Positions 8,769 through 17,329 are shown, counted from the stretch's first letter. The stretch is DNA of 64,000 nucleotides from Petrimonas sulfuriphila (GCF_051201015.1 NZ_JBPEHI010000001.1); one strand, 5' to 3'. Notes: a model not told the origin generated them from the letters alone. Numbers and translations are program-made.

Positions 8769-9854
8769 CTATTTCCTGAAAGGTAGTTGAGTGACTTCGG
8801 CTTTCAGGTTCTTGTTGCGTACCTTGATGTAAATTGTAGTTCCGGCTTTTGCATATTCGGGTTTCACGTAACCCAGCCCGATGCCCGCTTTCAATACGGG
8901 GGATATGGTTCCCGATGTTACGGTTCCGATGGGTTCATCCCCGGCGTTCACAATTTCGTAACCGTGGCGCGGTATTCCCTTGTCCGACAACGTAAATCCA
9001 CACAATTTGCGCGTAACGCCTTCCGCTTTTTGCTTTTCGAGCAGCTCTCTTGCAATAAAGGAGTTCCCTTCTGTAAACTTGGTGATCCAGCCCAGCCCCG
9101 CTTCCAGGGGGGTGGTCGTTTCGTCGAGGTCATTCCCGTAAAGGCAGAAGCCCATCTCAAGGCGCAGGGTGTCGCGTGCACCCAGTCCGACGGGTTTGAT
9201 GCCGAATTCCGCTCCGGCTTCAAACAGTGCTTCCCAGATCTTTAATCCGTCCTCCGGATAAAAATAGAGTTCGAATCCGCCCGCACCGGTGTAGCCGGTG
9301 TTGGAGATAATCACCCGGTCTACTCCGCCGACTTTTCCGTTGGCAAACGTGTAGTAGGGGATGGATGACAAGTCCGTATCGGTAATTTTTTGCAGCGTAT
9401 CTTTGGCTTTCGGACCTTGCACGGCCAGCAAAGCGGTGTGGGCAGATGCATCTTCGATCACTGCACCCATCGTGTTTTGCTTTTGACACCACTCCCAGTC
9501 CTTTTCGATGTTGGCAGCGTTTACCACCATCATGTATTTTTCGGGTTCGAAGTGGTAAAGCAGGAAGTCATCCTTTATGCCGCCCTGCTCGTTCGGAAAA
9601 CAAGTGTATTGTATCTTTCCCACCTCCAGCTTCGAAGCGTCGTTGGTGGTTACCTTCTGAACAAATTCTAGCGCTTTGGGGCCTTTCACCCAAAATTCTC
9701 CCATGTGTGAAACGTCGAAAACGCCCACGGCATTTACGACTGTCAGGTGTTCATCGATAATTCCCGAATACTCGATGGGCATGTTGTACCCTGCAAATTC
9801 ATGCATTTTTGCGCCCAGTGCGATGTGTGTGTCTGTAAAAGGTGTTTTTTTCAT
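8769..9854 (-). CDS. gcvT: Aminomethyltransferase (glycine cleavage T-protein)
   Basis: Transfers the methylene group of glycine from the lipoyl H-protein to tetrahydrofolate and releases ammonia. The 361-residue length matches the family. Visible landmarks are the N-terminal ALGAKMHEFAGYNMPIEYSG, the folate-binding DVSHMGEF with its Asp, NTGYTGAGGFELY, and the GLGARDTLRLE segment with the conserved Arg. The other glycine-cleavage genes (gcvH, gcvP) are not in the window, and no glycine riboswitch is seen in the 20 bp separating it from pepT. Confidence 0.97.
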   Translation of the reverse strand: MKKTPFTDTHIALGAKMHEFAGYNMPIEYSGIIDEHLTVVNAVGVFDVSHMGEFWVKGPKALEFVQKVTTNDASKLEVGKIQYTCFPNEQGGIKDDFLLYHFEPEKYMMVVNAANIEKDWEWCQKQNTMGAVIEDASAHTALLAVQGPKAKDTLQKITDTDLSSIPYYTFANGKVGGVDRVIISNTGYTGAGGFELYFYPEDGLKIWEALFEAGAEFGIKPVGLGARDTLRLEMGFCLYGNDLDETTTPLEAGLGWITKFTEGNSFIARELLEKQKAEGVTRKLCGFTLSDKGIPRHGYEIVNAGDEPIGTVTSGTISPVLKAGIGLGYVKPEYAKAGTTIYIKVRNKNLKAEVTQLPFRK

Positions 9855-9874
9855 ATCATATTGCGTGTTAAAAC

Positions 9875-11098
9875 TTATGCTTCTTTAGCTACCAGTCCGG
9901 CAATCTTCACGATGACCTCCGTTGCTTTTTCCATCGCCCGGATAGGTATAAACTCGTGACGGCCGTGAAAATTCATGCCTCCGGCAAAAATATTCGGGCA
10001 AGGCAGGCCCATAAAAGAGAGTCTGGCTCCGTCCGTTCCTCCACGGATAGGCTTTACAATCGGCGTTATGTTTGCTTCTTCCATAGCCCTGAAAGCGTAA
10101 TCCACCACATACTTTACCGGCTCCACTTTTTCACGCATGTTGTAATACTGGTCGCGCATCTCCAGCTTCAATCGGTTGTTGTAACGGGCGTTTAGGAACG
10201 CTACGGCCTGCTCCATCTCTTTCTTCCGATTTTCAAAAATCTGCCTGTCGTGATCGCGGATAATATAGGATACCGCCGCTTCGTCCACCGTTCCGTTGAT
10301 TGCGATCAAGTGGAAGAACCCTTCGTATTTTTCCGTGTATTCGGGGCGGCCATTGACGGGCAGCATCTGCACGAGTTCGTTGGCCACATGCAGTGCGTTT
10401 ATCATTTTGTTTTTGGCATATCCGGGATGAACATTTCTTCCCTGGATCGATATTTTTGCCGATGCAGCGTTGAAGTTTTCATATTCCAGCTCGCCTATCT
10501 CGCTGCCATCCATCGTATAGGCCCATTCTGCACCAAATTTATCCACGTTGAATTTATCCGCTCCGCGGCCGATCTCTTCGTCGGGCGTGAATCCTACACG
10601 TATCTTTCCGTGCTTGATCTCGGGATGATCAATCAGGTATTCCATAGCGGTCATGATCTCGGCAATACCTGCCTTGTCGTCTGCGCCGAGCAAGGTTGTC
10701 CCGTCGGTTACGATCAGGTCATCCCCGATAAATTTTAACAACTCGGGAAAGTCGGCAGGCGAGGAGATAATCTGCTGTGCTTCGTTCAGTACGATCTCTT
10801 TTCCGTCGTAGTTTTTGACGATACGCGGATTTACGTTTTCCCCGCTCATGTCGGGACTTGTATCAAAGTGTGCGATGAATCCGATAGTGGGCACTGTTTT
10901 ATCGGTATTGGACGGCAAAGTGCCCATCAGGTAGCAGTTGTTGTCGAGAGAAACGTCTGTTAAGCCCATCTCAAGCATTTCGCGTTCCACCTCTTTAGCC
11001 AGGTTAAATTGTTTCTGTGTACTGGGGGTTTGCGAACTATTTTCGTCAGACTGGGTATCAATCTTTACGTACTTAATAAATCGTTCAACAATGTTCAT
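9875..11098 (-). CDS. pepT: Peptidase T (tripeptidase)
   Basis: M20-family zinc aminotripeptidase, cytosolic. The start at 11096-11098 (MNIVERFIKYVKIDTQ) is the family start; the longer frame upstream reads through the promoter. Zinc and catalytic motifs are visible: IAHFDTSPD, LLGADDKAG, TPDEEIGRG, TMDGSEIGELEYE, and the C-terminal GGTDGARLSFMG followed by MNFHGRHE. Length is 407 residues. It is the first gene of a probable pepT-gcvT-flippase operon. Confidence 0.96.
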   Translation of the reverse strand: MNIVERFIKYVKIDTQSDENSSQTPSTQKQFNLAKEVEREMLEMGLTDVSLDNNCYLMGTLPSNTDKTVPTIGFIAHFDTSPDMSGENVNPRIVKNYDGKEIVLNEAQQIISSPADFPELLKFIGDDLIVTDGTTLLGADDKAGIAEIMTAMEYLIDHPEIKHGKIRVGFTPDEEIGRGADKFNVDKFGAEWAYTMDGSEIGELEYENFNAASAKISIQGRNVHPGYAKNKMINALHVANELVQMLPVNGRPEYTEKYEGFFHLIAINGTVDEAAVSYIIRDHDRQIFENRKKEMEQAVAFLNARYNNRLKLEMRDQYYNMREKVEPVKYVVDYAFRAMEEANITPIVKPIRGGTDGARLSFMGLPCPNIFAGGMNFHGRHEFIPIRAMEKATEVIVKIAGLVAKEA

Positions 11099-11119
11099 TG
11101 TTTTTTCTTTTAGTAACCG

Positions 11120-11127
11120 CAAAGATA
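11120..11127 (-). promoter_or_regulatory. -7 box for pepT
   Basis: Minus strand TATCTTTG, 21 nt before the pepT ATG. Confidence 0.5.
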
Positions 11128-11163
11128 ACAAAAGCCTTTTATTTCAGAAAATCAAATCAACCG

Positions 11164-11194
11164 TTTTGTAACTAAAAAAAAAACCGTATCTTTG
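11164..11194 (+). promoter_or_regulatory. Promoter of the SRP RNA gene
   Basis: Contains TTTTG at 11164-11168 and a perfect -7 box TATCTTTG at 11187-11194, about 18 bp apart. The predicted start falls at the first base of the RNA (11200). This is the clearest two-part Bacteroidota promoter in the window. Confidence 0.65.
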
Positions 11195-11199
11195 CAGTT

Positions 11200-11295
11200 G
11201 GGTAAGTCCTATACGGCCAGCTCCCATTGAATCCCCCAGGTCTTGACCGAAGCAAGGGTATTTGGTTGTAGCGGCGCGATATAGTAAGCTTACCC
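11200..11295 (+). ncRNA. ffs: Bacterial small signal recognition particle RNA (4.5S RNA)
   Basis: RNA core of the signal recognition particle, which binds Ffh and targets membrane proteins. The ends pair as GGGTAAG (11200-11206) with CTTACCC (11289-11295), giving a long rod. The apex shows the conserved Ffh-binding domain: CCCAGGTC, then GACCGAAGCA, then GGG (about 11235-11257), the hallmark of SRP domain IV. A run of T after 11295 acts as terminator. No open reading frame covers this stretch. It is convergent with the DoxX gene downstream. Confidence 0.92.
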
Positions 11296-11331
11296 TTTTT
11301 TTATTCTGCTCGGTACACGGAACAGAGGGCC

Positions 11332-11748
11332 TTAAGCAATGCGAGGGATATATTTTGCATCGAAGGAATATTTTCCGGGGCCCGTGAGCAAAGCCGCTGC
11401 AAAAACAATCAGCAAGTCGAGTGCATGCCCGTATTTCATAAAATCATCGCCCTGTGAAAAGTGCATAACCAGCGCTACTGTCATGGTTCCGATAAGCAAG
11501 AGGGCTGCCGGACGGAAAAACAGTCCCAGGGCAAACAAAATTCCCCCGATAGTCTCGGCAAAGGCCGCCATAAATCCCCAGAACGTGGGAGCAAAGTTTA
11601 TGCCCAGGTTCGACATGGTGCCGCCGATGGCCGTCCACGTCTCCGGGCCTCCCGTAATTTTGGGTAAACCGTGGAAAAATATCGAAACGCCAATACCTAC
11701 TCGCAGGAGGAGCAATCCGGCCTGCAATAAATTTTTATCTTTTCTCAT
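11332..11748 (-). CDS. DoxX family membrane protein
   Basis: Small integral membrane protein of 138 residues with four hydrophobic helices. The DoxX pattern is visible: an LLLRVGIGVSIFFHGLPKI first helix, ETIGGILFALGLFFRPAAL in the middle, and a C-terminal YALDLLIVF-like helix (here GHALDLLIVFAAAL). The family ranges from thiosulfate:quinone oxidoreductase subunits to oxidative-stress proteins, so the role here is open. It is a single gene with no partner on its strand. Confidence 0.88.
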   Translation of the reverse strand: MRKDKNLLQAGLLLLRVGIGVSIFFHGLPKITGGPETWTAIGGTMSNLGINFAPTFWGFMAAFAETIGGILFALGLFFRPAALLLIGTMTVALVMHFSQGDDFMKYGHALDLLIVFAAALLTGPGKYSFDAKYIPRIA

Positions 11749-11805
11749 GTTGTCATTATTTTAAATTATATTCAAGGCCTAAACTCCAAAACCCTACAAA
11801 TTGTT

Positions 11806-11813
11806 TATATTTG
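11806..11813 (+). promoter_or_regulatory. -7 box for the sulfatase-maturase gene
   Basis: TATATTTG, 19 nt before the ATG at 11833. Confidence 0.55.
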
Positions 11814-11832
11814 TCCAATAAATAAAATTGAT

Positions 11833-13065
11833 ATGTCTGTTTTTGCTCCCTTTGCCAAACCGTTATATGTGATGCTCAAACCCGTAGGGTCGCGTTGTAA
11901 CCTCGATTGTGATTATTGCTATTACCTCGAGAAGGCAAACCTGTATACAGAGAAGAAGAACCACGTGATGAGTGAAGAACTGCTCGAAAAGTTCATCAAA
12001 GAATACATAGAGTCTCAGACCATGCCGCAGGTGCTGTTTACCTGGCACGGCGGTGAAACGTTGATGCGCCCGTTGAGTTTCTACAAGAAGGCAGTTGAGC
12101 TGCAGAAAAAATATGCCGGAGGACGGCAGATTGATAATTCCATTCAAACCAACGGAACGTTGCTTACCGATGACTGGTGCCGCTTTTTCAAGGAGAACAA
12201 TTTCCTGGTGGGTATCTCCATTGATGGGCCGCAGGAGTTTCACGATGAGTACCGGAGGGATAAGATGGGCCGCCCGTCGTTTCATAAGGTAATGCGCGGG
12301 ATGGAGCTTCTTAATAAGCACGGAGTGGAATATAACTGTATGGCTGTGGTGAACGATTACAACGCCGATTTCCCGTTGGAGTTTTATCGTTTTTTCAAAA
12401 CTACCGGCAGCCGCTTCATTCAGTTTACCCCTATCGTCGAACGAATACGAAAAAAGAATTCTCCGTTAAAGCTGGCCACGGCAGAAGATAGGGAGGATGC
12501 GGTGGAGTTGGCGCCGTTCAGTGTTTCTCCGGAGAAGTGGGGCAGATTCCTCTGCGCTATTTTCGACGAATGGGTGAAAGAAGATGTGGGGCAGGTTTTT
12601 GTTCAGCTTTTCGACTCCACGCTGGCTAACTGGGTGGGAGAGCAACCCGGGCTTTGTACAATGGCCAAGACTTGCGGACATGCCGGGGTGATGGAGTTCA
12701 ACGGGGATGTCTATTCGTGCGACCATTTTGTTTTCCCGGAATACCGTTTGGGCAATATTTACGCCAAGCCGCTCGCTTCAATGATGTATTCCAACGAGCA
12801 GCTCACCTTTGGTAACGACAAGTTCGATAAACTTCCCCGGCAATGCAGGGAGTGTGATTTTCTTTTTGCCTGTTACGGAGAATGTCCCAAAAATAGATTT
12901 GTGAGAGATAAGTATGGGATTCCCGGATTAAATTACCTTTGTAAAGGTTACTATACATTCTTTAACCACGTTGCACCCTACATGGATTTTATGAAGCGTG
13001 AACTCCTGGCTGAGCGGCCACCGGCCAATGTGATGGAATGGATCAAAAAAACCGGATCACGATAG
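11833..13065 (+). CDS. Anaerobic sulfatase-maturating enzyme (radical SAM, SPASM)
   Basis: Converts the active-site Cys or Ser of sulfatases to formylglycine without oxygen. The 410-residue product has the radical-SAM motif CNLDCDYCYY (Cys22, Cys26, Cys29), WHGGE for SAM binding, SIDGPQEFHDEYR, and the C-terminal auxiliary-cluster cysteines: LCTMAKTCGHAGVMEFNGDVYSCDHF, then CRECDFLFACYGECP and LCKGYY. This pattern is typical of the ChuR/anSME branch of the SPASM proteins. No sulfatase gene is in the window, so its client lies elsewhere. A bidirectional hairpin terminator overlaps the last codons. Confidence 0.92.
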   Translation: MSVFAPFAKPLYVMLKPVGSRCNLDCDYCYYLEKANLYTEKKNHVMSEELLEKFIKEYIESQTMPQVLFTWHGGETLMRPLSFYKKAVELQKKYAGGRQIDNSIQTNGTLLTDDWCRFFKENNFLVGISIDGPQEFHDEYRRDKMGRPSFHKVMRGMELLNKHGVEYNCMAVVNDYNADFPLEFYRFFKTTGSRFIQFTPIVERIRKKNSPLKLATAEDREDAVELAPFSVSPEKWGRFLCAIFDEWVKEDVGQVFVQLFDSTLANWVGEQPGLCTMAKTCGHAGVMEFNGDVYSCDHFVFPEYRLGNIYAKPLASMMYSNEQLTFGNDKFDKLPRQCRECDFLFACYGECPKNRFVRDKYGIPGLNYLCKGYYTFFNHVAPYMDFMKRELLAERPPANVMEWIKKTGSR

Positions 13066-13078
13066 TGACCCGGTTTTT
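13047..13078. terminator. Bidirectional terminator between the maturase gene and the exbD operon
   Basis: AAAAACCGG and TCAC pair with GTGA and CCGGTTTTT around the loop GATA, with one A-C mismatch. It is flanked by A and T runs on both sides and so can serve both convergent units. It includes the maturase stop codon. Confidence 0.75.
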
Positions 13079-13098
13079 CTATTGTAGAAAGATGCTCC

Positions 13099-13557
13099 TT
13101 AGTTTTCAGCTTTTCGTGCCGAATAACTGATCTTCAAAGCATATGCTTTACGGAGTGCCTGTTTAACATCGCTGATGTAGCGCATCCTTGTTTGTTCGTC
13201 CGCCTTGATGGATACCGTCATCAATTGCTGGTCCGCCTCATTCATACTCGCTTTTTCCTGGGCGATATAATCCTGGATGTCTTCCACTTCGGCAAACTTG
13301 TCGTTCAGCTGCATCTGGGTTCCCGTACCGAATCTTGGGTCCATTGCGGGCCCGATATTGATGTAGGTTACCAGCGATTTTTTCTCCAGTTTCTGAATTT
13401 CAGTGGCAGAAGGCAATTTCAACCTTACCATTAACTCCTCAGAGCGCATGGTGGTTGTAACCATAAAGAAGAATAAGATGGCGAATACCAGGTCAGGCAT
13501 TGAAGCTGTGTTCAATTCGGGCATCTCACGCCCGCCGCTTTTACTAAATTTTCCCAT
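13099..13557 (-). CDS. ExbD/TolR-family proton-channel protein (second copy)
   Basis: Energy-transducing inner-membrane protein of 152 residues, partner of an ExbB/TolQ ring. A single N-terminal membrane helix carries the essential aspartate in SMPDLVFAILFFFMV (about residue 20); the remainder is a periplasmic domain. It is separated by 1 bp from the preceding exbD copy. Having two different ExbD proteins behind one ExbB is a common Bacteroidota arrangement. It probably energises TonB-dependent import with the TonB encoded at 18392-19087. Confidence 0.88.
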   Translation of the reverse strand: MGKFSKSGGREMPELNTASMPDLVFAILFFFMVTTTMRSEELMVRLKLPSATEIQKLEKKSLVTYINIGPAMDPRFGTGTQMQLNDKFAEVEDIQDYIAQEKASMNEADQQLMTVSIKADEQTRMRYISDVKQALRKAYALKISYSARKAEN

Positions 13558-13558
13558 A

Positions 13559-14194
13559 TTAATTTCCTCCCATAAAGTTTTTAGGTTCGGCCTCAGAAAT
13601 TCTCTGCGGATACAATTTATTTATCTGTTCCTTTTGATCGTCGGTCAGATTTTCGTAGTCTGAGTTGAAATACTTCTTCGATCCTTCCTGCCGCAACTCG
13701 TTATACGCTTTTACCAGTTCGTTCTGAACCGCGATATAGGTTTTGTAACTGGTGGTAGCGTCATTTTGTAACGACACAACGTGGTCGGCGGTCACCGGTA
13801 CAGTCCCGATGGGCGTACCAAAGTCTTCCTCCACCAATTCCGGCAATAAAGGATTGTTACTCGTATTCAATACAAACTCTTTTACTTTATCTTTCAAGCT
13901 TGGCTTGTCTCCACGACCGAGCAATTCAGCATCGTTTTGATACCAGTCCGTCTCTGCCTGAGAAGCAACCATGGTCTCGTCTTTGGAGTTTACCAGTACG
14001 ACCAGCAGGTTCCGCCGTTGAACATCAACCGTTTGTTGCTGATCTTCGTTTTGTGGCGGTGGTGGCAAACGTCTTGCCAGCCCGCTGTCGGTGTCCATAC
14101 TCGAAACAAGCAGGAAGAAAGTAAGCAAAAGAAACGAAATGTCCGCCATTGAACTTGCATTCAGAGCTGGAACTTTTCTTTTTTTCTTTGACAT
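13559..14194 (-). CDS. ExbD/TolR-family proton-channel protein (first, longer copy)
   Basis: Paralogue of the next gene, 211 residues. The N-terminus KKKRKVPALNASSMADISFLLLTFFLL contains the membrane helix with its conserved Asp near residue 18. The periplasmic part is about 60 residues longer than in the other copy and ends with a lysine-rich EAEPKNFMGGN tail. It lies 15 bp after the small membrane-protein gene. It is probably expressed from the promoter of the exbB gene and acts in the same ExbB-ExbD motor. Confidence 0.88.
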   Translation of the reverse strand: MSKKKRKVPALNASSMADISFLLLTFFLLVSSMDTDSGLARRLPPPPQNEDQQQTVDVQRRNLLVVLVNSKDETMVASQAETDWYQNDAELLGRGDKPSLKDKVKEFVLNTSNNPLLPELVEEDFGTPIGTVPVTADHVVSLQNDATTSYKTYIAVQNELVKAYNELRQEGSKKYFNSDYENLTDDQKEQINKLYPQRISEAEPKNFMGGN

Positions 14195-14209
14195 AGATTT
14201 TTTCTTTTG

Positions 14210-14689
14210 TTATTTTCTTTTACCTAATAGTGGGGATATGATCATTGCTGCAATGCTGAGCACCAGCATGATGTACATGCTGAATATCCACATGTCTGTC
14301 ATTTTCAATGTTGCCGGATTATTGTCCGGGCCATCATAACCCGGGATATTCAATAATTCTCCGCTTCCAAGGGCGTAAGATACTCCCAGAATTACAACCA
14401 TTGCTACAAGGACCAACAATCCACCCAAAGCGCTTTTTGGGTGTGTTTTCAAGCTATTGAAAAATCCAAAGACAGCAAAAAGGATCAATACAACAACCGT
14501 TACTGCCAATAAGATATAAGCCCAATACAACATTATATCAGTAAATGCTGGCTGAGACATATCGGCAACAAGTTTTTGTTCAGGCGCTACTTGTCCTCCA
14601 AATAAGAATAGTGCTATTACTGCCAACGTTACAAGAATCGCGACAAGAAACACTAAACTGGAGGTTCTTCGTATTTTAGTTACAGCCAT
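14210..14689 (-). CDS. Small membrane protein of the ExbB/ExbD operon
   Basis: Product of 159 residues that I do not recognise as a named family. It has four hydrophobic segments at about 12-30, 52-74, 86-105 and 134-152, a polar loop rich in Asn, Asp and Pro (GYDGPDNNPATLK) between the third and fourth, and a basic C-terminus (LGKRK). It lies between exbB (5 bp) and exbD (15 bp), so it is very likely an accessory part of this motor complex. No catalytic motif is seen. I believe similar small membrane proteins occur at this position in other Bacteroidota. Confidence 0.75.
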   Translation of the reverse strand: MAVTKIRRTSSLVFLVAILVTLAVIALFLFGGQVAPEQKLVADMSQPAFTDIMLYWAYILLAVTVVVLILFAVFGFFNSLKTHPKSALGGLLVLVAMVVILGVSYALGSGELLNIPGYDGPDNNPATLKMTDMWIFSMYIMLVLSIAAMIISPLLGKRK

Positions 14690-14694
14690 ATCAA

Positions 14695-15483
14695 TTATAA
14701 TTTTTTGTATTTAACGTTGTATTTTACCACCTGGTCGAGAAGGGTGATGGAGGCATCTTCCATTCTGTTCAAAATATTTTCCAGTTTGGAGAGGATGTAG
14801 TTGTAAAAAATTTGAAGGATAAGGGCCACGATAAGACCTCCTACTGTTGTGATCAAAGCCACTTTCATACCACCGGCAACAATTGTCGGGCTCATATCAC
14901 CTGCACGTTGGATATCGTCGAAAGCCTGTACCATACCGATAACTGTTCCCAAGAATCCGAGAGACGGAGCAAGAGCGATAAACAGGGTAATCCAGGAGAG
15001 GTTTTTTTCGAGCAAACCGCTTTGTACTCCTCCGTAAGAGACGATGGCGCGCTCTACGGCGTCGGGTCCCTGGTCCAGACGAAGTAATCCCTGGTATGCA
15101 ATTGATGCGATCGGGCCGCGGGTATTGCGGGCAATATCCTTGGCTGCATCGATATCTCCTCTGTCGAGTGCTTCACCAACCCCGTTCAACAATGCCTTTG
15201 GATTAACATCTGCCAAGCTCAGGTAGATAATTCTTTCGAGAGCAAAAGCCAGACCGAGTATCAAACAGATAGCGATCAAAGCCATAAATCCGGCACCACC
15301 TTCAATAAATTTGGTTTTAAGTGCTTGGTGAAATCCACCTCCATCAGTTTCGGCAACCGATATTGCTGCTGGAGCTGTTTCTTCTACTGCCGGTGCAGCG
15401 GGAGCATCTTGAGCGGAAAGAATTGTCGGCAATCCTACAGACATAAGGCCGAAGATTGCTAAAATTGCAAATAACTTTTTCAT
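14695..15483 (-). CDS. ExbB/TolQ/MotA-family proton channel
   Basis: Inner-membrane channel of 262 residues that uses the proton gradient to energise TonB. A signal-like N-terminus (MKKLFAILAIFGLMSVGLPTILSAQ) is followed by an Ala/Pro/Glu-rich periplasmic stretch (about 26-50). Three membrane helices follow; the last two contain the family core LFIALAPSLGFLGTVIGMVQAFDDI and PTIVAGGMKVALITTVGGLIVALI. An N-terminal signal and extension of this kind are frequent in Bacteroidota homologues. It is the first gene of the exbB-X-exbD-exbD operon. No clear TAnnTTTG box was found in its 117-bp upstream gap before tRNA-Ser. Confidence 0.93.
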   Translation of the reverse strand: MKKLFAILAIFGLMSVGLPTILSAQDAPAAPAVEETAPAAISVAETDGGGFHQALKTKFIEGGAGFMALIAICLILGLAFALERIIYLSLADVNPKALLNGVGEALDRGDIDAAKDIARNTRGPIASIAYQGLLRLDQGPDAVERAIVSYGGVQSGLLEKNLSWITLFIALAPSLGFLGTVIGMVQAFDDIQRAGDMSPTIVAGGMKVALITTVGGLIVALILQIFYNYILSKLENILNRMEDASITLLDQVVKYNVKYKKL

Positions 15484-15600
15484 TGTGTGTTCAATTTTTG
15501 TTTGGATTAATGAATTTAATTTTGTTTTTTAAATTGATTTTTTTGATTTATTTAAACGTTTAGTTCGTTGCCTTATATGTTATTTGTCAGCTTGTTGACG

Positions 15601-15688
15601 CGGAGAGAGCGGGATTCGAACCCGCGATACACTTTTGGCGTATACACGCTTTCCAGGCGTGCCTCTTCAACCACTCGAGCATCTCTCC
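15601..15688 (-). tRNA. tRNA-Ser (anticodon GGA)
   Basis: An 88-nt cloverleaf on the minus strand. The acceptor GGAGAGA pairs with TCTCTCC, with discriminator G. The anticodon stem CACGC/GCGTG encloses the loop CTGGAAA, giving anticodon GGA. A long variable arm typical of tRNA-Ser (TATACGCCAAAAGTGTA) follows, then the T arm GCGGGTTCGAATCCCGC. CCA is not encoded (CGT follows). The 163 bp upstream, before tatD, are AT-rich without a gene. A TAATTTG element at 15715-15722 could be its promoter. Confidence 0.97.
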
Positions 15689-15851
15689 ATTAGGAGACAG
15701 TTTCAGAAAACGGGCGCAAATTACAAAAAAAAAATTACTTACCCTTCTTTTATCCGGCAAAATTACTGAAATTATCGATTAATTGCTATTTCAAGTGCAA
15801 ATTATTTCAAAAAAAACGGTTTTCCGTGAAAAAATGTTTTATTCCTTATTT

Positions 15852-16628
15852 TTAGTAAGCTATATTAAATAAACGATATGCATTTTCCGTTGTTACTGCG
15901 GTAATTTCCTCTTCCGTTTTGCAATAAATTATTGAAAGCTTTTTTACGATCTCCTTTAAATACGCCGGTTCGTTACGCTTGCCCCTGTACGGAACCGGTG
16001 CTAGATAGGGGGAGTCGGTTTCAAGGATGATATTCTCCAACACACAATTTTCCAGTGTTTCCATCAATCCCGATCTTTTGAAGGTGACCACTCCGTTTAT
16101 CCCGATGTAAAAATTCCCAAGTTCCAGGATCTCTTTCAACTCGCCTATGCTTCCCCCAAAACTGTGGAAGACTCCGAAAAGGTCTTTTTCACCGGTTTTT
16201 TTTATCGATTCTATCACTTCGGGGATAGCCTCTCTTGAATGAATGGCTACCGGCAGTTTTTTTTCAATGCTCCAGGCGAGCTGCCTTTCAAAAGCGGCTA
16301 CCTGTCTTTCTTTTGAGCTTTTATCCCAATACAAGTCGATACCTATCTCACCGATGGCTATATACCCCGTTCGGTTTAGCTCGTCGTAAATGATTTCCAG
16401 CTGTTGTTCCCAGTCCTCCCGCACGTTTGTAGGATGCAACCCCATCATCGGTATAAAAAACGACGGGTATTTATCGACGGTTTGCTTTAAATCAGAAACG
16501 GTTGTTTCGTCTATGTTGGGAAGCAGCACTTTCTCTACTCCTATCGACCTGGCTCTGGCAACTACATCGTCCAGGTCTTTTTCAAAATCTTCCAGATACA
16601 GGTGGGCGTGCGTATCAACGATTCTCAT
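15852..16628 (-). CDS. TatD-family metal-dependent hydrolase (DNase)
   Basis: TIM-barrel metallohydrolase of 258 residues. The metal ligand motif DTHAHLYLEDF is at the N-terminus, EIGIDLYWDKS at about 98-108, AIHSRE at about 128-133, FHSFGGS at about 155-161 and the final ligand in ETDSPYLAP at about 203-211. TatD proteins are 3'-5' DNases or aminoacyl-DNA/RNA editing enzymes. The start codon overlaps the stop of the upstream gene by 4 bp (ATGA), so the two are translationally coupled. Confidence 0.94.
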   Translation of the reverse strand: MRIVDTHAHLYLEDFEKDLDDVVARARSIGVEKVLLPNIDETTVSDLKQTVDKYPSFFIPMMGLHPTNVREDWEQQLEIIYDELNRTGYIAIGEIGIDLYWDKSSKERQVAAFERQLAWSIEKKLPVAIHSREAIPEVIESIKKTGEKDLFGVFHSFGGSIGELKEILELGNFYIGINGVVTFKRSGLMETLENCVLENIILETDSPYLAPVPYRGKRNEPAYLKEIVKKLSIIYCKTEEEITAVTTENAYRLFNIAY

Positions 16629-17320
16629 CCAATGGTTTCTCCTTTGCGGTAATAATAGATCAGACCGTATTCCCTGTTTTTATCCAGCCGCTCGTTTCCC
16701 GGAAGTTCAGCATTAAATCTCTCCACCTCTTCCCAGATATCAAAAATAACACCGTCCACCTCACTTCTGAACTCGGAAACTTCATCCAGGGTTCTTGCGG
16801 TGGCTTTCTGATGGATTTGCTGGGTTTGGTAACCCTCTTTAAACAGAATATACATGACACTCACTTTGGCAATGCCCGGATTGTATATCGGCACACCACC
16901 CCGCGCCACCCGCTTGTTCTCTCCGGCAATGATTCTCTGGCCCCATTGCAGCAGTTGTTCGTTTGAGCTCAGGTCGGGAACGACAAAGTTTGTGTCCTGC
17001 AAACCGTAAAGCTCCAGGTGTTCCGGTTTTATCTCGGAGCGCATGACGCTCATGTACAAGACCTGAATGAAATGGGAGAGGTACATCCTCGCATTCTTCA
17101 CCTTGCTTTGAAAGGCAATGTTCGCTTTTACCTGGGTATCCAGGGTCTGCTGGTATTTCAGGGAAAGACGTTCGAATTTTTCCACCACGCTTCTTGCCCT
17201 CGACAGTGTTTTCATGGATATGGCGACATCTTGAAAATCAGTACCGGCTGCTTTCTCGATAGCTGTTTTCAACGCTTTAATCCGAGACAGGTCTGTATTG
17301 GGTAATCTGCGATAGGGCAT
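16625..17320 (-). CDS. Conserved protein of unknown function between polyprenyl synthase and TatD
   Basis: Product of 231 residues with no motif I recognise. It lacks a signal peptide or membrane helix and is rich in Lys, Gln and Glu. It looks mainly helical in the first half (about 25-105, with coiled-coil character). The second half contains an NKRVARGGVPIYNPGIAKV stretch that could be a ligand loop. Its start is 9 bp after the polyprenyl synthase stop, and its stop overlaps tatD by 4 bp, so it forms a tight three-gene operon. The coupling suggests a housekeeping role, but nothing in the sequence names it. Confidence 0.8.
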   Translation of the reverse strand: MPYRRLPNTDLSRIKALKTAIEKAAGTDFQDVAISMKTLSRARSVVEKFERLSLKYQQTLDTQVKANIAFQSKVKNARMYLSHFIQVLYMSVMRSEIKPEHLELYGLQDTNFVVPDLSSNEQLLQWGQRIIAGENKRVARGGVPIYNPGIAKVSVMYILFKEGYQTQQIHQKATARTLDEVSEFRSEVDGVIFDIWEEVERFNAELPGNERLDKNREYGLIYYYRKGETIG

Positions 17321-17329
17321 TTACGGAAA

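Noticed and set aside
15541..15851. tRNA-Ser gene as a possible integration site
   Set aside because: No integrase, direct repeat of the tRNA 3' end or foreign gene block adjoins it.
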